NCBI RefSeq assembly: GCF_000373245.1
Contig: NZ_KB890738.1
Location: 656,824-720,823, forward strand
Source of the DNA: Echinicola pacifica DSM 19836
GTDB lineage: Bacteria; Bacteroidota; Bacteroidia; Cytophagales; Cyclobacteriaceae
DNA: 64,000 nucleotides
Direction of reading: 5' to 3'
The translations under genes were made by a program, and so were the position numbers. The notes beneath the pieces are model-generated. The model was not told where the DNA came from, made no database searches, and saw only the letters and a program-made list of their open reading frames with translations. Of the stretch, positions 35,589 to 43,506 are shown piece after piece. Within the stretch, counting starts at the first letter, position 1. Each line of letters starts with the position of its first letter.

Positions 35589-36732
35589 AACCTCGAAGAG
35601 GTTCCATGGTTATATAGAATGGATAATACCAATTCGACCCCGTCGGGGTCGTGTATTTTTTTTTGTGATGCTATTTCTATAAACATATGATCCCTTTGGT
35701 ATCAAAAAGTGGCTAGTTTTATGGGTACATCTCAATAAAAGAGGAGTCTACCATTATTCTAATAATTATATGGCTCAGCGATGGTTCTGGACAGCCCTCG
35801 AAGAAGTCTTATGTTTATAGAAAAAGAATAAAAGTAAAGCCTAATTCGACCCCGTCGGGGTCGTGTATTTTTTTGCTTTCCAATTTCTATAAACATATGA
35901 TCCCTTTGGGATCAAAAAAGTGGCGAAAGCTCTATGAGTACACCTCAATATAAGAGGAGGATACCATTATTCTAATAATTATATGGCTCAGCGATGGTTC
36001 TGGACAGCCCTCGAAGAAGTCTTATGTTTATAGAAAAAGAATAAAAGTAAAGCCTAATTCGACCCCGTCGGGGTCGTGTATTTTTTTTTGTGATGCTATT
36101 TCTATAAACATATGATCCCGTTGGGATCAAAAAGTGGCTAAAGCTCTATGAGTACACCTCAATAAAAGAGGAGTCTACCATTATTCTAATAATTATATGG
36201 CTCAGCGATGGTTCTGGGCAGACCTCGAAGAGGTCTTATGTTTATAGCAAATAATTATAAGTTAAGACCAATCCGACCCCAAGGGGGTCGCATAGTGCTT
36301 TGGCTAACTGTTTCTAAAAACATATGATCCCTTTGGGATCAAAAAAGTGGCTAAAGCTCTATGAGTACACCTCAATAAAAGAGGAGTCTACCATTATTCT
36401 AATAATTATATGGCTCAGCGATGCCTCAGGACAGCCCTCGAAGAGGTCTTATGTTTATAGCAAATAAATAAAAGTAAAGGCTAATCCGACCGCAAAGGGG
36501 TCGCATAGTTATTTGCTTTCCTATTCCTATAAATATGCGTTCTCGTTGGGATCAACAAATGGCTAGAGTTCTATGGATATATCTCAATAAAAGAGGAGGA
36601 TACCATTATTCTAATAATTATATGGCTCAGCGATGGTTCTAGGCAGACCTCGAAGAGGTCTTATGTTTATAGAAAAAGAATAAAAGTAAAGGCTAATCCG
36701 ACCGCAAAGGGGGTCGCATAGTGCTTTGGCTC
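35589..36732. repeat. Palindrome-rich ~213-bp tandem repeat, array B (about 5 units)
   Basis: The P4-type element recurs at 35793, 36006, 36220, 36433 and 36645 (steps of 213, 214, 213 and 212 bp) after a lead copy at 35591. The unit matches array A, with the same four inverted repeats. The first ~100 bp (GGTTCCATGGTTATATAG... to the first P2) are almost identical to the start of array A. Some units have decayed arms (GACCGCAAAGGGGTC, CCCTCGAAGAAGTC, GATCCCTTTGGTATC), while others differ only in loops (GATCCC-GTT-GGGATC). The array begins 10 bp after the toxin stop and ends 30 bp before the next gene. Confidence 0.94.
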
Positions 36733-36761
36733 TGCAATTAAATTCATACGGTTCTATCCCA

Positions 36762-37808
36762 TTAATGCATTGCCGCGATTAATTTGTCTAGGTCTGCCTT
36801 ATGATGATAGGCGGAGATGATAATCCGGTCTGTGACAGGATCCTGGGGATGTGGGTAGGCAAATGAGGAGATCAAAATCCCTTTTTGAGCTAGTTTTTCT
36901 GCCCATCCTGATTTTTTGAAGGTGATCACGGGGAAAGTTGGATCATAGCGAATATGATCTTTTTTGGGGAGCTTTTGCAGGAAATAGGTCAGGTTATCCT
37001 TGAGTTTTCCAAGCTGCCGTTGGTACAGATGTTCTGCGCTCATAAACGCCTCACAATAGCCAGGAAGCGGCGGAGAGGCTCCTCTGAAGAGGGAGCTTTT
37101 CTTTATTTTGTCTATAAAATGATGCTTGGAGAGGATTATTCCTGCAGGAATAGCCAAGGCCTTTCCCAGAGACCCCGCCACCACCACTTCAGCAGGCAGG
37201 TTTTTCCACTGTGAATAGGTTCCATAGATTCCCCTACCCAAGAGCCCAAAAGCGTGGCTGTCATCGATCAGTAAATAATAATCATTATGGGGGGAAAGCT
37301 GATTTATCCAGTCAAAGGTATGTATGGAAGGCAGGATAGTATCCACCGCATTGGAGATAATCCCTATTGTTTGCCCTTCCACCTGCTGACTCCGACGGAT
37401 ACAAAACTCGATATAATTCTCAAATGTATCATAAGGAACGGTTTCCTTCTTCAGAGGCAAGATGGCGGGATGGGCATCTGGCGCCACCCAAAGCTCATCT
37501 GCGAGCCGGCGGACCATCCTCATGGCCAGACTAGCGGCAAGGTAACCACTGCTGAGTAATGCCGCTTCTGAGGCCCCCGCCTCCGCTGCAAAATGCCGCT
37601 CTAGCTCCTCATATACCTGTAGTTGCACATTGGAGAAGCGGCTGGCACCATGATTTGGGCCATATTTTTGGATCCCTTGAATGATGAGCTTTTCGAATTC
37701 TGGCAAGCTTCCCATTCCCAGATAGGCCGTGCCACTGAAATAGAGGTAATCGCCATGGTCCAGCGACAATCTGCGGTCTATTTTTCCGTGAATAGGATAG
37801 TTTTCCAT
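36762..37808 (-). CDS. BioF/KBL-like PLP-dependent alpha-oxoamine synthase family protein
   Basis: 348 residues, about 40 shorter than typical BioF or Kbl. The PLP lysine is K216 in AGSLGKALAIPAG, with IDDSHAFGLLG (181-191) providing Asp and His for the cofactor, and YGPNHGASRFSN near the N-terminus replacing the classical GSGGSR substrate loop. These residues place it in aminotransferase fold type I, class II. The product may not be 8-amino-7-oxononanoate: no biotin genes are near, and the partner is a dipeptide epimerase 12 bp upstream. It may act on amino acids released from peptides. Confidence 0.85.
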   Translation of the reverse strand: MENYPIHGKIDRRLSLDHGDYLYFSGTAYLGMGSLPEFEKLIIQGIQKYGPNHGASRFSNVQLQVYEELERHFAAEAGASEAALLSSGYLAASLAMRMVRRLADELWVAPDAHPAILPLKKETVPYDTFENYIEFCIRRSQQVEGQTIGIISNAVDTILPSIHTFDWINQLSPHNDYYLLIDDSHAFGLLGRGIYGTYSQWKNLPAEVVVAGSLGKALAIPAGIILSKHHFIDKIKKSSLFRGASPPLPGYCEAFMSAEHLYQRQLGKLKDNLTYFLQKLPKKDHIRYDPTFPVITFKKSGWAEKLAQKGILISSFAYPHPQDPVTDRIIISAYHHKADLDKLIAAMH

Positions 37809-37820
37809 GCCCTTTTTAGA

Positions 37821-38837
37821 TTATATAAGCTGTGCACCGATTCCCGGGCCTGCTGGAAATTCCACCAATTGCGGACTTATCCTTACCCCTGTGGCGATGT
37901 CCTGAGACAATAACATGGCGCCATCCATATCCACATAGTCCAGCAGTGGGGCGATATGCGCAATAGCGGTGATACCCACAGAGCTTTCGGTCATGCAGCC
38001 GACCATCGTTTTCATGCCGAGACTTTTGGCCTCATGAAGCATCCTTAAGCCCGGGCTGATGCCTCCGGCTTTGACGAGCTTTACGTTGATCCCATGGAAT
38101 AGCCCGTGGCATTTCTTCACGTCACTTTCGATGATGCAGCTTTCGTCCGCTATCACTGGTAGCTGGCTGTGTGCATAGACTTCCTTCATGCCCTCCAGAT
38201 CATCCTTGCCTAGAGGCTGCTCCATAAATTCTACCTTGAGAAGCTTCAGCTCTTCAGAATATCGAATGGCCTGCTCCGCCGTCCAGGCACAGTTGGCATC
38301 GATACGAAAGACCGCCTCAGTATGCTTGCGCAGCTCGCGGATGATCTCCATATCATGCTCGGTTCCCAGCTTGATCTTATAGATAGGCCAGTCCAGCTCC
38401 TTCATCTTTGCCACCATCTTCTCTATGCTGGCGATGCCAATGGTGAAATTGGTGGTGGGAATGGTGGAGGGATTTAGTCCTAAGTAATGATAGAGTTTTT
38501 GCCCTTTCTTTTTGGTAAAGAGATCCCAGGCGGCGATATCTAGCGCACATTGCGCAAAGGGATTGCTCGCAAAAATATCCCTGCACTTTTCCCAAAGTTC
38601 TTCGGGAGACTCCCATGATCCATCCTCCACGATAGGCCGGGCTTCTTCCAAGGCTGCCGTCATATTCGCCACCGTCATGCCATAAAATGGATTGGTGGTG
38701 GACTCACCAAGACCGATAAGGGAGCCCTCGCTAAGCTTTACGATCAGCGTTTCTTGCACATCGCGACTTTGATGGGCGATGGTAAAAGTATGTTTTAACG
38801 GAAGTTGCTTAATTATTATTTCTAATTTCATCGGCAT
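37821..38837 (-). CDS. Dipeptide epimerase (enolase superfamily, L-Ala-D/L-Glu epimerase type)
   Basis: 338 residues. Enolase-superfamily hallmarks: the KxK pair in YKIKLG (K154, K156), metal ligands D180 (RIDAN), E206 (MEQP) and D231 (ADES), then NVKLVKAGG (251-259) with the second catalytic lysine. The order matches muconate-lactonizing-type dipeptide epimerases, which invert the alpha-carbon of Ala-Glu dipeptides from peptidoglycan. It is the first gene of a two-gene operon with the PLP enzyme. The substrate range is not determined by motif alone. Confidence 0.91.
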   Translation of the reverse strand: MPMKLEIIIKQLPLKHTFTIAHQSRDVQETLIVKLSEGSLIGLGESTTNPFYGMTVANMTAALEEARPIVEDGSWESPEELWEKCRDIFASNPFAQCALDIAAWDLFTKKKGQKLYHYLGLNPSTIPTTNFTIGIASIEKMVAKMKELDWPIYKIKLGTEHDMEIIRELRKHTEAVFRIDANCAWTAEQAIRYSEELKLLKVEFMEQPLGKDDLEGMKEVYAHSQLPVIADESCIIESDVKKCHGLFHGINVKLVKAGGISPGLRMLHEAKSLGMKTMVGCMTESSVGITAIAHIAPLLDYVDMDGAMLLSQDIATGVRISPQLVEFPAGPGIGAQLI

Positions 38838-39223
38838 ATGTAATGGGGTTTATAGCTGATATCGTCCTTAATGTACGTAATTATTTTTGCCCCGGGGCAA
38901 TATTTATTTACTGCTAATATAGGTGATTTATACTCCCTATTTCTGATGCATTATCAGTCAGCGGGATAGCTGTATACCCTGTCCCTAGAGTGCGCATCGA
39001 TTAAGAGAATTTCGATCCTTCTATCTTATTGATTCTCACAAAAAATGCTCCATAGATAATTTATGGCCCACGGGTTTTGCTTGCATGAAGATTATATTTT
39101 TGAAGGAATAAAAAAAAGGATTTTCCCTTTTCCCGTGCCCATCCCTAGCCAATAGGCCCAAAATCACTGATTTCAGGGAGGGAGATTTCACTCTCGCATC
39201 CATGCCTGAAGTATCAGCTGCCA
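38838..39223. other. Intergenic region upstream of the dipeptide epimerase
   Basis: 386 bp between two minus-strand genes. No gene, strong hairpin or repeat was found; the epimerase promoter should lie at the left end. Confidence 0.5.
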
Positions 39224-41119
39224 TTATTGGCGGAAGAGCTTGATGGTTTTGTCCGGAAGATGCAGGTAATACAACCCTTGCGGAAGTCCGGAAAGATCAA
39301 ATTTTAATTGCCTTGGATCGATCTGATGCAGCTGTATCTGATGCGTCATTTCATGACCCAAGGTATTATAGACTTTGATAGATGCTATTTGCTCTTCCAT
39401 CAGATCAAAATTAGTTTCTATCATCACCAGCCCATTGCTGGGATTAGGAAAAACTTTCCAGAGGCTGCCTTGATCCTCCTCATGAAGCTGCACCCGGAGG
39501 ACAGTGGAGAAGGACGTATCCCCATTGATGTCCACCTGCTGTAAGCGATAATAATTCAGACCCACAGGAGCGGAGGAATCTATATACTGGTAAGAGCGGA
39601 CCTCATCGCTGTCTCCCTGACCTTCTATTTCAGCTATTTTCCCCCAATCTTTACCATCGACAGACCGAAGAAGGTTGAAATGACTATTGTCTTTTTCTGT
39701 GGCCGTTTTCCATTTGATCAAGACTGAATTTTGACCAGTAGGCTTAGCGGTGAAGTCCAGCCATTCGATCGGTAGGGGAGTTTCCACCCTGTTGATGGTG
39801 CCTAGGGTAAAGTAGGTTCCATCCTGAAGCTTGTCCACCTGATCAAAGCCAAACATACCTCCTCCGAGATCTGCGGCCCCCGTGACCACCGTGGCGCCAG
39901 CGAAGCTGCTCCCGGTGTTATTTACCAATAAAACCAAATCAGAAGCGGTGACAGGCATAAGGTCATTCAAATCAAAAGCTATATCTACGAAGCCGACATT
40001 CACGGGAGTCAGGGATCGGTTTACTTCACTAATGGCCCAGATTCGGTGAAATCTCGCCTCTACACCAGCAGGCACATCGATGGTCTCCGTGGCAATCATC
40101 TCCTGATTATCATGGCCCCAAAGCATAAACTCCCCATTGGTGAGGTTGCTGGGGTTAAAAATCTGAACATGCCCCGTGCCGATCGAATTGTCATGTAAGT
40201 TTGAGGCATCTATGCGACCGATGCCAGCCACATCATAATCGTAATTTCCATTGGCATCATCATCCTCATCATAAAGGTTATCCTGAGTTAAACTGATTTT
40301 ATACTTAGCATTAAGATAATTCCAGATGATGATGGTTTCCGCTTGATTGAGGCGCTCCTTGAAGATGATCAACTCTGTGATCTGTCCTCTGAGTTCTACC
40401 CCCACCCTAAAGGATTGGGTACTATGCCCAGTATAATTATTTATGCCTGCGCGATTTTGCAGTTGGGTTCCATTTCTATACAGTTGTTTTCCCTCCGCAG
40501 CTCTCGCATCATATGACCAAATAGAATATAGGTTTAAATTGGCTTGTCCGCCTACTTGGATACGGGTGGTGGCAGTGCAGCAGCCTCCGAAGTCATAATA
40601 AATGGTGCCATCGGTCCATGGTAAGTGAGCCGAAAATCGCTCTGTCTCCAGCGGCGAGGTGCCGTATATTTTGGTTGCCGAATTGGAGTTCCTTGAGGTG
40701 ACGAGGAATGTGGAGGCTTGGTCAGTGACAAAATTGGCGGTGGTAAGCGCTCCTGTGATTTGAAGGAAATCATTGCCATCAAAACGTACTTCTCCAAAAG
40801 TGTTGACGACATTGTCCACCAGCAATGGGCGATTGACCCCCGAGGCTAGCAGGTTATGGGCGACAATCCCTGCACTATTCTGCCATGAATTTACCAATCC
40901 CGCAGTGGTGGAAATGCCATTATCCACTCGGTACCACATGATCAATGAGCTCAGCCCATCATTATTACCCACTCCTCCAGGCCCACGCTGGGCTAAGGCC
41001 TCGCCGCTATACCAGCCTATTAAACTCAGAAAAACTATGACCCATAGCCCCTTCAAAAATAATGGTGGATAATTATTTTTAAGTATAGAATTCATTTTAC
41101 TATTAAAACAATAGTTCAT
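39224..41119 (-). CDS. T9SS-secreted protein with LamG-like domain
   Basis: 631 residues (the start may be the Met at residue 10, MNSILKNNYPPLFLKG). A signal peptide ends near EALAQRGPGG. A concanavalin-like/LamG-type jelly roll covers about 55-260 (SLIMWYRVDNGISTTAGLVNSWQN, then FRVGVELRGQITELIIF). The C-terminus is a type IX sorting domain (VFPNPSNGLVMIETNF...LPQGLYYLHLPDKTIKLF), so it crosses the outer membrane by T9SS and is anchored or released. It is probably an adhesin or polysaccharide-binding protein. The T9SS machinery is not in the window. Confidence 0.88.
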   Translation of the reverse strand: MNYCFNSKMNSILKNNYPPLFLKGLWVIVFLSLIGWYSGEALAQRGPGGVGNNDGLSSLIMWYRVDNGISTTAGLVNSWQNSAGIVAHNLLASGVNRPLLVDNVVNTFGEVRFDGNDFLQITGALTTANFVTDQASTFLVTSRNSNSATKIYGTSPLETERFSAHLPWTDGTIYYDFGGCCTATTRIQVGGQANLNLYSIWSYDARAAEGKQLYRNGTQLQNRAGINNYTGHSTQSFRVGVELRGQITELIIFKERLNQAETIIIWNYLNAKYKISLTQDNLYDEDDDANGNYDYDVAGIGRIDASNLHDNSIGTGHVQIFNPSNLTNGEFMLWGHDNQEMIATETIDVPAGVEARFHRIWAISEVNRSLTPVNVGFVDIAFDLNDLMPVTASDLVLLVNNTGSSFAGATVVTGAADLGGGMFGFDQVDKLQDGTYFTLGTINRVETPLPIEWLDFTAKPTGQNSVLIKWKTATEKDNSHFNLLRSVDGKDWGKIAEIEGQGDSDEVRSYQYIDSSAPVGLNYYRLQQVDINGDTSFSTVLRVQLHEEDQGSLWKVFPNPSNGLVMIETNFDLMEEQIASIKVYNTLGHEMTHQIQLHQIDPRQLKFDLSGLPQGLYYLHLPDKTIKLFRQ

Positions 41120-41868
41120 TTGTGGTCAATTAAAATATGAGGCTAGATAGAACTGAGTTTTTCTCATTGAGTATCAAGCAAATCAACTAATATGCTGAAG
41201 CTAAAAGTTGCCACTCTTTTATTATGGCCAATTAAAGCGATGTCTAACTTAGGGTGTAATTTAAGCTGATGGTAACCAATGATGATATTAACCTAAAATA
41301 ATGGTATGAACGTGTATTACTGGTAAAATAATACTCATTAAAAATAGTAAATTGTCCATAAAATGCAAACAATCAGCAGATAATAAATAGTAGAGATGAC
41401 TAATTTTAAACTTTATAGAAATAATTAATAAAGTATTAATTTAAACCATTTAAGAGTTTCAATAGATGGGTTTTGAAATTGCAATGGTTCTGAATGTGTT
41501 CCTATAATTTTAGGTTGGGTTTTATATTATCCCCTATAGAGCTTCATCTTCAGATAGATAGAAAGTTAGCCTAATACTAGTCTGCGATAAATATTTTCTT
41601 CAGAACCGATCAAATTGGCGGTAAACAGCCAAAATACGTATTAATTCACCTCCCAAGCCCCTGATAGGGAGGTGAATTGGATCTGAATAAAAGCGAATAG
41701 CCCATTGACCATCGATTGGCATTCAAAACTGTCTGACTGGTAATAGGCATCAAAAATATATTTTAAGCCCTTTTCCATTCAACCTAAAGCCAGTAATGAG
41801 GAAGGTAATTCTGTCTATTATCCCTGATTAAAAGTCCATTGATGAGGATGGATATAATTGGCTGTGCT
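41120..41868. other. Intergenic region with an isolated 12-bp hairpin
   Basis: 749 bp without a gene, the longest empty stretch outside the repeats apart from the region near 62.5 kb. AATTCACCTCCC (41643-41654) pairs perfectly with GGGAGGTGAATT (41667-41678) across a 12-nt loop. There is no T-run on either side, so it is not a normal terminator. The 41120-41480 part is very A+T-rich and presumably holds the promoter of the T9SS protein gene. Confidence 0.5.
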
Positions 41869-43374
41869 TTAGTTTCCTTTATTTTTTAGTCTAAAAAGGA
41901 CATCTTTCACCAAGATGCTTATGGTTTGGACATTGTACCATACGGCATTGACATCCATCAAAATTCCATTGGCGAGGTGCCCTACAGCATAGATATTATC
42001 GCCTCCTTCCGGAGCAATGAGCTGCATGGTGCGTTCGCTGATCACGGCTCCACCCACCAAATAGGGTTGGATATATTGTTTTCTGAGCAAGTTGTCAATG
42101 AGTTGCCCATCCATCTGGTCCAAATCGGATGAGCTTCCAGTGGCATTGATGAGCTTATCCACAGGTATAATTTCCTCCTCGCTCGTTTCTAAGGTAAAGA
42201 CCTTGTCCATAGCCTGAATACTATCGGAACTTTTCATGGCGTGGACTTTTAGTTGGCCCGTGGTGAGTAGGTGGAGGAGTTTTTTTGCATTATGCAGCGG
42301 CATAGGATGGCGATTGATCGCCCAATATCTTCCTACCCACTTTTTGAAGAGAATTTTTTGGTCGGTATCCATCCAGCTCCAGATGGTGGAAGCATCATAT
42401 CGTAAGGAGTCAGCGACATTGAGCAGGCCATCTCCTCCCATCTGTGCGCAGTCGATGTCCCAGCGGAGAAGGGCTAGGCAGCTTTCCGTTCTCTGTCCCG
42501 TTTCTTTCCAGTCGAGGGGCTTACCAGTGAAGCGTTCCACCTCTTTTCTGAAGAGGCGGATTAATGATTTTACGCGAGGATTTTCGAGGTTTTTACGCTT
42601 CTGCCGATGGAGGTTTTCTAGGGTGAGCAGTTTGCGTTCATGACCTTTATTATGAATGGGCTGGACTCTTGGCAATAAGCCATCGGGTGAAAACAGGTGA
42701 ATTTCACCTACATGGCCTTCATCCAACAGAGTCATGATGCTATCAATAGCACTCAGGCTACTGCCCAAAATACCCACCTTATCGGTGCTTTTAATTTTTT
42801 CTTTTATCCTGGTGGCAGGCCATGGAAAATCTAAATAGTGGTCATATGCGAGGTATTCCTTGTAGTTATTAGGTTTTGGGGTGCCTAGGGCCAGGATCAC
42901 ATAGTCACTGTGATAAGAGCTGCCGTCCTCAGCAAGGAGCGTATAGCCGGAGGGATCATGCTGTAGATCCACTATATTTTGGTGCACGAGATCGACGTGC
43001 AGCTGCTTATCCTTTGCCAGTTTTAGATATTTCTTCGCCTGGCAGGCGATGTATTCTCCATAATACCTCCTGGTGGTATAGGCTTTATCCGTCTTTTCGT
43101 CCCCTTTTATTTCTCTGGCGTCTGGATGTTTTTTCAGCCATTTTGAAAAATGGGCCGGTTCATGGGCATATATGCCCATTAATTCCGCTTGAGTATTGAG
43201 GATATGACCCGGCTGTGGCGTACCAAAGGCAAGGCCATAGCCCAGCCGTTCATCTTTTTCGATGATCCTGATTGAGACCTCTTTTTCCAGTCCTGCGGTG
43301 CTTAGCTGGATAAAAAACTCAATGAATGCAGATACTCCATTGGCTCCTCCGCCTATGATGCTTATATTTTTCAT
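41869..43374 (-). CDS. FAD/NAD(P)-binding protein (PF13454-like)
   Basis: 501 residues. An N-terminal dinucleotide-binding motif IIGGGANGVSAFIEF is followed by ERLGYGLAFGTPQPGHILNT, characteristic of the FAD-NAD(P)-binding family whose members resemble HydG-like or L-ornithine-monooxygenase-type flavoproteins. A second Rossmann motif (VGILGSSLSAIDSIMTLL) and the C-terminal INATGSSSDLDQM indicate two nucleotide sites. The function is unknown; they are often linked to amine or siderophore chemistry. It is divergent from the M14 peptidase gene. Soluble, no signal peptide. Confidence 0.82.
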   Translation of the reverse strand: MKNISIIGGGANGVSAFIEFFIQLSTAGLEKEVSIRIIEKDERLGYGLAFGTPQPGHILNTQAELMGIYAHEPAHFSKWLKKHPDAREIKGDEKTDKAYTTRRYYGEYIACQAKKYLKLAKDKQLHVDLVHQNIVDLQHDPSGYTLLAEDGSSYHSDYVILALGTPKPNNYKEYLAYDHYLDFPWPATRIKEKIKSTDKVGILGSSLSAIDSIMTLLDEGHVGEIHLFSPDGLLPRVQPIHNKGHERKLLTLENLHRQKRKNLENPRVKSLIRLFRKEVERFTGKPLDWKETGQRTESCLALLRWDIDCAQMGGDGLLNVADSLRYDASTIWSWMDTDQKILFKKWVGRYWAINRHPMPLHNAKKLLHLLTTGQLKVHAMKSSDSIQAMDKVFTLETSEEEIIPVDKLINATGSSSDLDQMDGQLIDNLLRKQYIQPYLVGGAVISERTMQLIAPEGGDNIYAVGHLANGILMDVNAVWYNVQTISILVKDVLFRLKNKGN

Positions 43375-43435
43375 ATTTATTTGCTATAAATATCAGGCTA
43401 TTGCTGGAATAATTACCTAAAAACTAACTATGATC

Positions 43436-43465
43436 TTGTACTGCTTATGGAAAGGTCTTAATTTG
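43436..43465 (+). promoter_or_regulatory. Candidate promoter of the M14 peptidase gene
   Basis: TTG (43436-43438), 19 bp, then TTAATTTG (43458-43465), one base off TAnnTTTG. It lies 42 bp before the start at 43507. Confidence 0.4.
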
Positions 43466-43506
43466 TACCATCTACTTAGGTTCACCCAAATATTGTTTTA
43501 AAGTTT

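Noticed and set aside
33072-36732. CRISPR array
   Set aside because: Period is ~213 bp and the whole unit is conserved. There are no short repeats with unique spacers and no cas genes.
33072-36732. Integron with attC sites
   Set aside because: No integrase gene, no GTTRRRY-type core sites recognised, and the repeat is tandem rather than one per cassette.
32685-36760. Integrative element with tRNA attachment-site duplication
   Set aside because: I looked for a repeat of the tRNA-Leu 3' end (GGTTCGATTCCCGCTCC) at the right edge of the repeat region and saw none. No integrase is present either.
36762-37808. True bioF (biotin synthesis)
   Set aside because: Shorter than BioF, altered substrate loop, no biotin genes nearby, and operon partner is a dipeptide epimerase.
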